The position numbers and the translations under genes are program-made. A stretch of 64,000 bases of DNA from Aequorivita capsosiphonis DSM 23843 (GTDB lineage Bacteria; Bacteroidota; Bacteroidia; Flavobacteriales; Flavobacteriaceae), in assembly GCF_000429125.1 (NCBI RefSeq), contig NZ_AUBG01000015.1, positions 62,001-126,000 on the forward strand. Reading direction: 5' to 3'. Below are positions 53,849 through 62,407 of this stretch, piece by piece. A model generated the notes under the pieces. The model saw only the letters and a list, made by a program, of their open reading frames with translations, was not told where the DNA came from and made no database searches. The stretch's first letter is position 1. Every line of letters begins with the position of its first letter.

Positions 53849-54973
53849 TTATAGTTGTTCAATAAAATTTACGATCCGTTCTGAAGTCTTTCCATCGCCA
53901 TACGGATTATGCAACATGCTCATCGCATTATAATACTCCGTATCATTTAATAATCTTTCGGTTTCAGCTACAATTCTAGCCTTATCCGTTCCCACCAAAA
54001 GTACAGTTCCTTCATCAACAGCTTCTGGACGTTCAGTGGTTGTACGGGTTACTAATACCGGTTTTCCTAAACTTGGTGCTTCCTCTTGAATACCACCGCT
54101 ATCCGTAATGATTAAATATGACTTTTCCATCAACCAAATAAAAGCAGGATATGCCAAAGGCGAGACAAGATGGATATTTACAACGCCGCTAAGCAAATCG
54201 TTTACTGGGCCAACAACATTTGGATTTAAATGGACAGGATAGATTATCTGTACATCTGTATGATTTTGAGCTATTGTTTTTAGAGCAGCACAAATATTAA
54301 TAAGTCCTTCCCCGTGATTTTCACGTCTATGGCCGGTTACAAGTATTATTTTATTCTGAAAGTTCAAGATGTTTTTTAAATTCTCAATTTCTTCGTCTTT
54401 AAAATTTTCAGCATTTACTTTTTCAATTCCATAGAGAAGCGCGTCGATAACCGTATTTCCGGTCACTAAAATATTTTCTTCTTTGGTGTTTTCGGCCAAA
54501 AGATTATTTTTGGAAAGCTCCGTAGGTGAAAAATGGAAATCTGCAATCTTCCCGGTGAGCTGTCTATTAAATTCCTCTGGAAAGGGATATTGTCTATCAA
54601 AAGTTCGCAAGCCAGCTTCCACGTGACATATTTTGGCGCCACTATAAAATGCTGCAATACCTACAGCCATCGAGGTGGTAGTATCGCCGTGAACATAAAC
54701 ATAATCTGGTTTTACCTCATCAAGGACAGGTTTCATGTTTTCGATTATGGTGGCTGTCAATGTATAAAGATTTTGGTTTGGACGCATAAGATCCAAATCG
54801 TAATCGGGAACTATTTCAAAGAAGTCAAGTACTTGGTCCAACATTTCACGATGTTGGGCGGTAACGCAGACTTTTGTTTCGAATTTATCATTTTTTAAAA
54901 AAGCTTGAACTAATGGCGCCATTTTTATGGCTTCAGGTCTTGTTCCAAAGACAATGAGATTTTTTTTCTTCAT
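53849..54973 (-). CDS. wecB: UDP-N-acetylglucosamine 2-epimerase (non-hydrolysing)
   Basis: This enzyme interconverts UDP-GlcNAc and UDP-ManNAc, feeding WecC. The 374-residue protein begins KNLIVFGTRPEAIKMAPLVQAF and contains VHGDTTTSMAVGIAA, HVEAGLRTFDRQYPFPEEFNRQ and TDSGGIQEEAPSLGKPVLVTR. It overlaps the preceding Wzz-like gene by four bases (ATGA), a sign of translational coupling. Confidence 0.96.
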   Translation of the reverse strand: MKKKNLIVFGTRPEAIKMAPLVQAFLKNDKFETKVCVTAQHREMLDQVLDFFEIVPDYDLDLMRPNQNLYTLTATIIENMKPVLDEVKPDYVYVHGDTTTSMAVGIAAFYSGAKICHVEAGLRTFDRQYPFPEEFNRQLTGKIADFHFSPTELSKNNLLAENTKEENILVTGNTVIDALLYGIEKVNAENFKDEEIENLKNILNFQNKIILVTGHRRENHGEGLINICAALKTIAQNHTDVQIIYPVHLNPNVVGPVNDLLSGVVNIHLVSPLAYPAFIWLMEKSYLIITDSGGIQEEAPSLGKPVLVTRTTTERPEAVDEGTVLLVGTDKARIVAETERLLNDTEYYNAMSMLHNPYGDGKTSERIVNFIEQL

Positions 54974-55953
54974 GAATTCGTTTTCTCATGGGTTTCAGCA
55001 ATATCCTTCATTCTTCTATAAAGATTCATAACCAGGAAAAATCCTGAAAATATCAAAATTAGAAGTATCGGATATTTTACTTTTCTGCTTATATGAATAC
55101 CCGAATCGTCCGAAACGTTATAATTCGCTGCAGCGACTTTTACGATTTGCTGTTCATCTATTAACTGTTTATTCAGCTGTAAAAGACCGTAGGTTAAATC
55201 TGTCTTGGTCTTCAAAAGATCATTAAGTTGACTATTATCGTTTACCGCAACAGTTGGGAAATTTTGCTTGCCTTTCTGCATTTCAGCGGCAGTTTTTAAC
55301 AGACTGTCTATTTGGGAAAGCATCTGTTCTGAAGATTCTATGCGAACCTGTGTATTTTTGCTTCCCACCTCTTTATATTGCTCATAATGAGAATTGTCAT
55401 TAAGGTAGTTTATTGCGGCATCTACTATTTCTTGAGAATGTGCTTTACCCCTAATCTTTAAAGTTAAATGTTGATATTTAAAATACTGAAAGACCTGTGG
55501 ATCCTTTAAATAATCTTGAATACCCTGTTTTTCTGTTAAAGCCTTGAAAAGGTCAACACGTTCACGACTTCCCGATGCTAGCCTATATATATCTACAATA
55601 GGCTCTGCTTCAATTCTTTTCAAATCCCTATAGTTAGGGCCAAAAATTTTCTTAGTAAAAACAGTATCTTGGTTCTTTATTTTTATAGAAAGAGTGTTTA
55701 CTTTATCATAAAAATATTGCGTGCTCTCAAAATTGGGAATTACTATGAGTTCGTTGTTATATACCTCCGTCTCGTTTTTATCCATATAGTAGCCAACAAC
55801 CACTCCAACTATGATTAAAACGACAATAACGATAATGTACTTTACAAAAAAAGTAATGACCAAAAAAAGAAGCCTTATAAAGGATTTAAAGAGATCAGTA
55901 ATCTTACCAAAAAGATGACCCAAATCTATTTCATCTTGATTGTTTTCTGCCAT
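54970..55953 (-). CDS. Wzz-like chain length determinant protein without kinase domain
   Basis: A 327-residue inner-membrane protein. One helix lies near residues 30-55 and a second near 297-313, with a long periplasmic, helix-rich region between them (coiled-coil-like residues around 200-260). This is the usual Wzz/PCP layout. It has no C-terminal tyrosine kinase domain. It should control polymer length or export together with Wzy. It lies between rfbD (15-nt gap) and wecB. Confidence 0.82.
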   Translation of the reverse strand: MAENNQDEIDLGHLFGKITDLFKSFIRLLFLVITFFVKYIIVIVVLIIVGVVVGYYMDKNETEVYNNELIVIPNFESTQYFYDKVNTLSIKIKNQDTVFTKKIFGPNYRDLKRIEAEPIVDIYRLASGSRERVDLFKALTEKQGIQDYLKDPQVFQYFKYQHLTLKIRGKAHSQEIVDAAINYLNDNSHYEQYKEVGSKNTQVRIESSEQMLSQIDSLLKTAAEMQKGKQNFPTVAVNDNSQLNDLLKTKTDLTYGLLQLNKQLIDEQQIVKVAAANYNVSDDSGIHISRKVKYPILLILIFSGFFLVMNLYRRMKDIAETHEKTNS

Positions 55954-55968
55954 AATAAATGCTATTGA

Positions 55969-56826
55969 TTAACCAATTCGGTATTTAATTACTGTTTCCA
56001 AACTTTCTTTCCAACCCAGGATAGATAATGTAAACATTTTTTCAACTTTTGTATTGTCCAAAATACTATATTCCGGCCTTGCGGCAAAAGTACGGTATTG
56101 GTTCGTTTTTGCAAGACTTGCCTCTTTTAATTTTTCCGACTGCCTAAGTATCTCCTCCGCAAAGCCATACCACGTAGTTTCACCCCTGTTGCTGAAGTGA
56201 TAAACGCCATAATTTGCCGAATCTTGTTCAACAATCTGTAATAGCGCCCTTGCAAGATCATTGGCATTTGTGGGCGTTCCTGTTTGCTCTGTGGTAATGG
56301 TGAGCGGTTTCCCTTCTCGGGAATATTTTAAAATGGTTTTTAAAAAATTATGCCCGTATTGCGAATACAGCCACGAAGTGCGAAGTATAAAAAACTTATT
56401 ACATATTTCTTGAATATATTCTTCCCCTTTTAACTTAGAAGCCCCGTAAACATTAATGGGATTGGTTTTATCTGTTTCTAGGTAAGGCGATTTTTTCTCA
56501 CCGTCAAAAACGTAATCTGTGGAGATATGAAGCAATACAACGTCATTTTCTTTACAAGTTAAAGCCAAATTTTTTACTGCTTCAGCGTTTATTGCAAAGG
56601 CTTGTTTCTGTTCGCTTTCCGCTTTTTCAACGTTGGTGTATGCAGCGGTATTTATACAATGGGAAAAGTTATTTCGTGTGAAGAAATCTGTTAGGCCAGC
56701 CGCGTTTTCAATATCCAATTCTTCTTTTGAAACAAAAACAAACTCAAGGTCGGGGAAATCGGCTGCCGCATCTTTTATGCATCTTCCCAATTGTCCGTTT
56801 GCGCCTGTTACCAGTATTTTTTTCAT
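55969..56826 (-). CDS. rfbD: dTDP-4-dehydrorhamnose reductase
   Basis: The last step of dTDP-L-rhamnose synthesis. The 285-residue SDR protein has GANGQLGRCIKDAA, HISTDYVFDGEKKSPY, YGASKLKGEE (catalytic Y-x3-K) and RTSWLYSQYGHNFLKTI. It is followed by wzz on the same strand. The first two enzymes, RfbA and RfbB, are absent from the intact genes here. Confidence 0.94.
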   Translation of the reverse strand: MKKILVTGANGQLGRCIKDAAADFPDLEFVFVSKEELDIENAAGLTDFFTRNNFSHCINTAAYTNVEKAESEQKQAFAINAEAVKNLALTCKENDVVLLHISTDYVFDGEKKSPYLETDKTNPINVYGASKLKGEEYIQEICNKFFILRTSWLYSQYGHNFLKTILKYSREGKPLTITTEQTGTPTNANDLARALLQIVEQDSANYGVYHFSNRGETTWYGFAEEILRQSEKLKEASLAKTNQYRTFAARPEYSILDNTKVEKMFTLSILGWKESLETVIKYRIG

Positions 56827-56912
56827 AAATACCCTAAATCCCCGAAGGAGGACTTTTACCCTATTATTTTAAAATCAATTGCCGCTCCCTTCCCTTTGGG
56901 AAGGGCTGGGGA
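56827..56912. repeat. dispersed GC-rich repeat overlapping the rfbC 3' end
   Basis: The region contains CCCCGAAGGAGGAC and then TCCCTTCCCTTTGGGAAGGG, an inverted repeat. The rfbC tail residues IPSPSQREGSGN are encoded by it. Confidence 0.65.
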
Positions 56913-57459
56913 TGAGATTTACTGCTTCCTGAAAACCAGGAAGTTCCAAATCTTTTTCCGAAATAATAAATTCTTCCTTTGGAAGATGCCAATCTATGGC
57001 TAAGGTTGCGTCATTATAAATGATTCCACCTTCTGAAGCCTTATTGTAGTAGTTATCACATTTATACGAAAAAATAGATTGTTTTGATAATGTGATAAAT
57101 CCGTGTGCAAAACCTCTTGGCACAAAAAGTTGTAGATGCTCTACATTGTCTAAAACAATGGAGAATGACTCACCAAAGGTTTTGGAGTCTTTGCGAAGGT
57201 CAACAACAATGTCCAAAACCTTGCCGCTAACAACCCGAACCAACTTGGCCTGCGCCATGTTTCCGGTTTGAAAGTGGAGTCCGCGTAAAACGCCTTTTGA
57301 TGAAACAGATTGGTTGTCCTGAACAAAAGCAGTCTTTAAGCCAGTAACTTTTTCGAAAATTTCTTGGTTGTAAGTTTCATAGAATAGTCCGCGTTCGTCT
57401 TTAAAAACGTTCGGTTTCAATATAAAACAATCTTTTAAAGGGGATTTTTGTAGTTCCAA
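56875..57459 (-). CDS. rfbC: dTDP-4-dehydrorhamnose 3,5-epimerase
   Basis: The third enzyme of dTDP-L-rhamnose synthesis. Residues include FKDERGLFYETYNQEIFEK, VQDNQSVSSKGVLRGLHFQ and LFVPRGFAHGF, the cupin active site. No ATG opens the frame, and a stop codon lies two codons upstream of the TTG at 57459, so TTG is the only useful start. The C-terminus from about residue 181 (LIPSPSQREGSGN) is encoded by a dispersed palindromic repeat and is longer than normal. Confidence 0.93.
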   Translation of the reverse strand: MELQKSPLKDCFILKPNVFKDERGLFYETYNQEIFEKVTGLKTAFVQDNQSVSSKGVLRGLHFQTGNMAQAKLVRVVSGKVLDIVVDLRKDSKTFGESFSIVLDNVEHLQLFVPRGFAHGFITLSKQSIFSYKCDNYYNKASEGGIIYNDATLAIDWHLPKEEFIISEKDLELPGFQEAVNLIPSPSQREGSGN

Positions 57460-57524
57460 AGTTTAATCTAGTTGAATTTAATGTTTTCCATAGCCAATTC
57501 TTAGCGAGGTTTGAGCCAAAGCTA

Positions 57525-57689
57525 CTAAGCCTCTTTTATAAAAGTGATATTATCTAAAGCACACTCCAGATTTTTTAAATTACCAGCATAAGTGAGCTTA
57601 TCAAACACGAAAATCTCATCCTGGGAATTATTAAGGAGGTATTCCACAAAATTGGAACCTATGAATCCTTCATCCCCGGTAATCAACAT
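57525..57689 (-). pseudogene. rfbB (dTDP-glucose 4,6-dehydratase) N-terminal fragment
   Basis: The minus-strand frame from ATG 57689 gives a 54-residue peptide: MLITGDEGFIGSNFVEYLLN at the start, and DKLTYAGNLKNLE after it. This is the N-terminal Rossmann segment of RfbB, whose usual opening is a GGAGFIGSNF motif and a LDKLTYAGN strand. The glycine-rich loop is altered (GDEGFIG), and the frame ends at a stop after ITFIKEA, so about 85 percent of the enzyme is missing. It lies just upstream of rfbC, where rfbB would be expected. Confidence 0.82.
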
Positions 57690-57706
57690 CTTATCACTAA
57701 TCAAAA

Positions 57707-59407
57707 TTATTTTTTAGAAGTGTCTAAAATCTGTTTTAACATCTTTTCGGTAATTAAATAGGTGGGTTTTACACCTGTTGTACCTAATCCACCAGAGGCC
57801 AAAGTGCTTCCGGTTTCAAGAGGGTTATCTGATGCATAATATGCATAACGAACCTTCACATTTGGACTGATACTTCTGCGGATTTTTGATGCCGCCTGAA
57901 TTGCTTTTTGATAATGCGCACCCTCCATTTCTAGACCAATAACGTTCCAAGTTGAATTGTGGAAAAACTTTAGCACATCTCTATTTTGAAGTGAAGTTCC
58001 CAGGACCGAGATCATCGTTCCAGTGCAGACTTTTACATCGTCATCATTAAATAGTGATTTTTCCAATTCGTTTTCAAATGGATAATTATCTGCTGTTCCC
58101 TCAAAAACGTGCGCAGATGGAATCATAATATCACCTTTTCCACCCTCTAGAATACCAGCCTTCCCCATAATAGAAACCGAGGCTACATCTAGAAAATGGC
58201 TGTCATTATTTTCATCAACAAATGGTTTTAACAACTCATCCATGGTTTCATAAGCTTGCTCACCAAAAGCGTAGTCCATCACTATAATTACCGGCTTTTG
58301 CGAGTTATCCAAATCCTTTAAACCTTCAGTATAATCGTTCTTTTTTATTTTTGCTGAATCAATTATCTGAACATCTATATTGGTTCCACTTTGGTCTGCA
58401 AGGAAGATCATTCCTTCTGAAAGTGCCAATTTTGAAACCTTTTCGCGCATTTTCAAACTGGTGGGACTACTCAAAGCTTCGAAAATCTGCATTGATTTCT
58501 TCTTTGAAAATTCCGTTGGTAATGCTTTTTGAGCATACAGACTGTTCATTACACTGTGCATATTGGCACTAATAATGTGCAAGGGACGCTCTAAAAGATC
58601 TTCTTTCTGCAAGGTCTGCTTGATTCTATAAGCCCACTGTTCGCCGTGAATATGATGGCCCAAGCGCTCCCGAAGCACAGGACTGAAGGTGATGAGACGT
58701 TGTCTGTCTTCTAAAACCTCATCAATAGCTAATTTTCCTAGAAAATAAATAATATTGAAAAAACGATTTTCACTCTTCTCAGTAGCAAAGTAAGGATACA
58801 CATTTTTTACTTCTTCAAAAGTCCTTCCCAAGAAATTTGCAGTATGAGTAAGTGTAACCTCTTTTTCTTCTTGTGTAAGTTTTCCTTTTTTCTGTACGGT
58901 CTGTTCCAATTTTTTCCAATCGCGTATCAATTCGCCGTTTTCATTGACAAGCACCTGCTTCATAATTTTATGCGACTCGATAAAAAGGAAGGTAACATGG
59001 GTAAGAATATCATAAATTTCCGAACGCCCACGCGTAACTTCGATATTCATTTGTTCCGAATCTATTCGGTAACAGTTTCTGCGGCGTTTCATTGGAATAA
59101 TAGGCTCAAAATGCGAGTCTTTATAACCTTCATCACTTGTAAGGTTAATAAACCTACATTCCTCAATCCCTTCAGGCAAACGGTCCATCACGTATAACAA
59201 ACCCTGAAGTTCAATTTTTTCGTCTTTTATAGAGCCGTAAATCTCGGGTTGAAGAATTAATAAAGATTCCCGAAGCGATTCTCCCGAAACTCCCATAGGC
59301 TTGTAAAACCCACGATTAAAGAGGTGACGCATCGTGATATATAGTCTTTCGATGGCGCCCGTACTTTCTTGGGCGCGCGTTCTGATATGTGATTTCATTT
59401 TTTTCAT
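57707..59407 (-). CDS. DUF6909-like protein with a nucleoside-phosphorylase-like C-terminal domain
   Basis: A 566-residue protein from ATG 59407 (a further ATG at 59398 is also possible). The N-terminal segment (SHIRTRAQESTGAIERLYI, HLFNRGFYKPMGVSGESLRE) is what I associate with the DUF6909 family of Bacteroidetes. The C-terminal 250 residues contain NVIGLEMEGAHYQKAIQAAS, like the substrate-binding segment of PNP/UDP phosphorylases. The biochemical role is unknown. The TTG at 59416 is rejected because it falls inside the -7 box. Confidence 0.65.
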   Translation of the reverse strand: MKKMKSHIRTRAQESTGAIERLYITMRHLFNRGFYKPMGVSGESLRESLLILQPEIYGSIKDEKIELQGLLYVMDRLPEGIEECRFINLTSDEGYKDSHFEPIIPMKRRRNCYRIDSEQMNIEVTRGRSEIYDILTHVTFLFIESHKIMKQVLVNENGELIRDWKKLEQTVQKKGKLTQEEKEVTLTHTANFLGRTFEEVKNVYPYFATEKSENRFFNIIYFLGKLAIDEVLEDRQRLITFSPVLRERLGHHIHGEQWAYRIKQTLQKEDLLERPLHIISANMHSVMNSLYAQKALPTEFSKKKSMQIFEALSSPTSLKMREKVSKLALSEGMIFLADQSGTNIDVQIIDSAKIKKNDYTEGLKDLDNSQKPVIIVMDYAFGEQAYETMDELLKPFVDENNDSHFLDVASVSIMGKAGILEGGKGDIMIPSAHVFEGTADNYPFENELEKSLFNDDDVKVCTGTMISVLGTSLQNRDVLKFFHNSTWNVIGLEMEGAHYQKAIQAASKIRRSISPNVKVRYAYYASDNPLETGSTLASGGLGTTGVKPTYLITEKMLKQILDTSKK

Positions 59408-59413
59408 TGAATG

Positions 59414-59421
59414 CAAATATA
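59414..59421 (-). promoter_or_regulatory. -7 promoter box of the DUF6909-like gene
   Basis: On the minus strand TATATTTG fits the consensus and ends seven bases before the ATG at 59407. The mRNA is nearly leaderless at that ATG, or has a short leader for the ATG at 59398. Confidence 0.55.
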
Positions 59422-59430
59422 CTACTAATT

Positions 59431-60927
59431 TTAAGGCTGGATTTTAAGTAAGAAATCGGCAATTTTTCGATCGTTGGAAAGTCGAGGAACCTTGTTTTGA
59501 CCACCGAGCTTGCCTTCAGACTTCATATAGTGTTGAAAACTATTCTTTTTAAGCGATCTGATTATTAAAGGCTGCAATATTTTCCCTTTAATTAAATCCA
59601 AATAGTAGGAATTTTGTTGTTGCATTTCGGCATCGATAAATTCAGTCAGCTTTTGAATATCTTCTGGCGCTTGTTCAAATTCCACAAGCCATTCGTGATA
59701 CGGCAATTCTTCTTCGGAAGGGGTAATTTGAGGTGCTACGGTGAATTCAGAAATAGAGAAATCGAATTCTGACATGGCCTTCTTCATGGTTTCCTCCACT
59801 TCCTTGCCTATTACGTGTTCCCCAAAAGCAGAAATGAAATGTTTAATTCTTCCAGAAACAATAACACGATACGGATCTGTAGAGGTAAATTGTATTGTAT
59901 CGCCTAAATTATACCCCCAAAGTCCTGCATTGGTTGAAATAATCATGACGTAATTAACACCCGTTTCTACTTCGCCAATGGTGAGGCGTTTTGGATCTTC
60001 ATCAAAAAAAATACTTGCCTCTATAAATTCATAGAAAATCCCCCCATTTAAAAGCAAGAGCATTCCTTTTTCGCTTTGTTGATCCTGAAAGGCAAAAAAA
60101 CCTTCACTTGCGGGAAACAGTTCAATGCTATCAACCTTTCTTCCTATTAAATTTTCAAATTTTGCGCGATAAGGTTCAAAGTTCACCCCGCCATAAATAA
60201 AGAGATTGAAGTCTTTGAAAAGGTCTCCTACTTTTTTGCCGGTTTTCTGTTGTAATTTTTCAAAATACATTTGTACCCAAGACGGAATCCCGCTAATGAC
60301 CGTCATGTTTTCATCTTTGGTTTCCTCAACAACGGCATCCACTTTAGTTTCCCAATCTTCAATGCAATTGGTTTCCCAGCTAGGTAAACGGTTTTTTTGA
60401 AGATATGCTGGCACATAATGCGCCACAATCCCAGAAAGTCTTCCGAGTTTTATACCGTTTTTCTCCTGCATTTCAGGACTTCCCTGTAGAAAAATCATTT
60501 TACCATCTACAAAATCAGCATTTCCGGTTTCATTGATGTAACACAAAATAGCATTCCTGGCAGCTTCCACATGATAGGGCATGGATTCCTTGGTAAGTGG
60601 AATATATTTTGCGCCAGAGGTTGTTCCTGATGTCTTGGCAAAATAGAGTGGTTTATCGGGCCAGAGTACATTTGCTTCCCCTGCAACAACACGTTCTACA
60701 TAAGGTTTTAACGCTTCGTAATCCCGTACTGGAACTCGTTTTTTGAAATCTTTAAAAGATTTGATGTTTTCAAAATCGTGATCATTTCCAAAGGCTGTGT
60801 TTTTTGCTTCGGAAATTAACTTCTCAAACACTTTTTGCTGGGTTTCAATAGGATTTTTTGCCCATTTTTGAATTCGGAGTACTACAATTTTGGCAAATAT
60901 TTTTGCTGAAACGGATTTTAGGCTCAT
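59431..60927 (-). CDS. GH3 auxin-responsive-promoter family protein (acyl-adenylate/thioester-forming)
   Basis: A 498-residue ANL-superfamily protein of the GH3 branch. It contains KTSGTTSGAKYIPLTKESM, SEGFFAFQDQ and GYNLGDTIQFTST, the three nucleotide-binding motifs. Plant GH3 enzymes link amino acids to acyl groups; bacterial members are widespread in Bacteroidetes but their substrate is unknown. It lies six nt after the M23 peptidase gene and shares its operon. Confidence 0.87.
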   Translation of the reverse strand: MSLKSVSAKIFAKIVVLRIQKWAKNPIETQQKVFEKLISEAKNTAFGNDHDFENIKSFKDFKKRVPVRDYEALKPYVERVVAGEANVLWPDKPLYFAKTSGTTSGAKYIPLTKESMPYHVEAARNAILCYINETGNADFVDGKMIFLQGSPEMQEKNGIKLGRLSGIVAHYVPAYLQKNRLPSWETNCIEDWETKVDAVVEETKDENMTVISGIPSWVQMYFEKLQQKTGKKVGDLFKDFNLFIYGGVNFEPYRAKFENLIGRKVDSIELFPASEGFFAFQDQQSEKGMLLLLNGGIFYEFIEASIFFDEDPKRLTIGEVETGVNYVMIISTNAGLWGYNLGDTIQFTSTDPYRVIVSGRIKHFISAFGEHVIGKEVEETMKKAMSEFDFSISEFTVAPQITPSEEELPYHEWLVEFEQAPEDIQKLTEFIDAEMQQQNSYYLDLIKGKILQPLIIRSLKKNSFQHYMKSEGKLGGQNKVPRLSNDRKIADFLLKIQP

Positions 60928-60933
60928 AGGCTA

Positions 60934-61797
60934 TCAATCAAAATCTATAAAATTTGTTGGATTAACTGGAAAACCATCTCGCCAAAGTTCGAAATGCAAA
61001 TGAGGCCCAGTTGTGAGTTCGCCGGTACTTCCAACGGTTGCAATTACTTCCCCAGCTTTTACGAGCTCGCCTTGTTCCTTGGTAAGCATCGCATTGTGCT
61101 TATATACAGAAATAAAACTATTATTATGCTTAATAATAATCACATAACCCGTTTGCACTGTCCATTCTGAGAAAATAACCGTCCCATCAGCTATTGCTTT
61201 TACGGGGGAGTCCTTAACCGTCACCACATCAACGGCATAATGTTTCGCTTCGGAGTCATATTGTTCGGTAATAGTGCCTTTAACAGGTGCAAAGAACGCA
61301 TAATCTTGAAGCTGTGGCGCAATAAGGGGGTTGTATTTGTCTTCCTTATCAACGCTAGCTCGTAAAACAGAATCTTTTCTGGAGGTGCGTATTAAAACAG
61401 CAGGATCCGTCTTGGCCAATTCAATTATGGAATCCTTATTAAAATCGACCGTTTTCACATCGCCAGTAAGCACCTTTTTAATGGAAGCAAGGTATTGCTC
61501 ATTTACATCTAGAACTCGCTGTAAAGAGTCTGTTTTGTAGGTTAATTTAGTGGATTTCTTTTTTAAGGCTGTAGATGAATACCCTGGTATATATTCTCGA
61601 AGTGGGGTAAATGCTATAATAATAGTAGTTGTAATTATTAGAAACAAAGCAAATAAAGTGCTGAATATAAAAACATTCAGTCTGTTTAACTTAAAAGAAA
61701 AACGCTCTTCAAAAGTTTCCTCATTAAGTATTACTAGGCGGTATTTGTGCAGTAACTTCTTTTTAAAACGTTTCGCTTTTTTTTCTTTCTTTGCCAT
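60934..61797 (-). CDS. M23 family metallopeptidase (murein hydrolase-like)
   Basis: From ATG 61797 the protein is 287 residues: a short basic cytosolic N-terminus (MAKKEKKAKRFKKK), one transmembrane helix near residues 45-65, a coiled-coil-like linker, and a C-terminal LytM domain. The zinc ligands are visible in HYAVD (H-x3-D) and HLHFE (H-x-H). An open frame extends further upstream to 61863, but that region contains the -7 promoter box at 61818-61825. Confidence 0.9.
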   Translation of the reverse strand: MAKKEKKAKRFKKKLLHKYRLVILNEETFEERFSFKLNRLNVFIFSTLFALFLIITTTIIIAFTPLREYIPGYSSTALKKKSTKLTYKTDSLQRVLDVNEQYLASIKKVLTGDVKTVDFNKDSIIELAKTDPAVLIRTSRKDSVLRASVDKEDKYNPLIAPQLQDYAFFAPVKGTITEQYDSEAKHYAVDVVTVKDSPVKAIADGTVIFSEWTVQTGYVIIIKHNNSFISVYKHNAMLTKEQGELVKAGEVIATVGSTGELTTGPHLHFELWRDGFPVNPTNFIDFD

Positions 61798-61817
61798 ACC
61801 TAGAAAATACTTTTCTA

Positions 61818-61825
61818 CAAATATA
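61818..61825 (-). promoter_or_regulatory. -7 promoter box of the M23-GH3 operon
   Basis: On the minus strand TATATTTG fits TAnnTTTG, 20 nt before the ATG at 61797. It fixes the start of the M23 gene downstream of the longest open frame. Confidence 0.6.
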
Positions 61826-61888
61826 AAATAAACTACAGCTACAGATGCTAAAGTTATCCTCAAAACGTGCTATCTAAACATTTCTTGT

Positions 61889-61896
61889 TACATTTG
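61889..61896 (+). promoter_or_regulatory. -7 promoter box of tatA
   Basis: TACATTTG matches the consensus and ends 21 nt before the tatA ATG. No -33 TTG was found at 17-23 nt upstream. Confidence 0.55.
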
Positions 61897-61917
61897 TAGA
61901 ATTAAAAATTAGAAATC

Positions 61918-62139
61918 ATGAGCACATTGTTTATTCCCTTAGGTATGGTAGGTCCTTGGCAGATCATATTGATAGTAGTTATTGTACTATTGCTTTTTGG
62001 CGGAAAGAAAATACCAGAACTTATGCGCGGACTGGGTAGCGGACTTAAAGAATTTAAGGATGCTTCAAAGGATGAGGATACTGATCCTAATATTAAAGAC
62101 AGCAAGATTTCAGACAGTAAATTCGACGAGAAAAAGTAA
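61918..62139 (+). CDS. tatA: twin-arginine translocase subunit TatA
   Basis: A 73-residue protein with a short N-terminal transmembrane helix (about residues 12-27), then the conserved FGGKKIPELMRGLGSGLKEFKDA amphipathic helix, and a charged tail (DASKDEDTDPNIKDSK). TatA forms the pore for folded proteins in the Tat pathway. It is transcribed alone, between its promoter and a strong terminator. Confidence 0.93.
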   Translation: MSTLFIPLGMVGPWQIILIVVIVLLLFGGKKIPELMRGLGSGLKEFKDASKDEDTDPNIKDSKISDSKFDEKK

Positions 62140-62160
62140 TTCAATATTAAATATTTATAA

Positions 62161-62202
62161 AAAAGGTGTTGTTAAGTTTTCAAACTTAACAACACCTTTT
62201 TT
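62161..62202 (+). terminator. rho-independent terminator after tatA
   Basis: A 19-bp perfect inverted repeat (arms 62161-62179 and 62182-62200, GGTGTTGTTAAG core) ends in T6. The effective loop is about six to eight bases. Confidence 0.9.
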
Positions 62203-62407
62203 ATTTGAAAATTACTTTCTATAATATTATTTTCTTTAGTTAATGATAACTCAAATAATTATGCAGAATATGGAACTGCGTTCTTTTTAAATCTCAAACT
62301 TGTTATCATTTTTGAAGAAATCGTATTGAACATCAAGATAGGCAAAAATAATATCGTTACCAATATCTACTATCTACGATTCTAGAGTTTCAAAGCTTAG
62401 AAGAATT

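Noticed and set aside
62203-62407. Small gene or RNA between tatA and the DUF4837 gene
   Set aside because: The stretch is AT-rich without a good open frame, structured element or promoter box beyond the tatA terminator.
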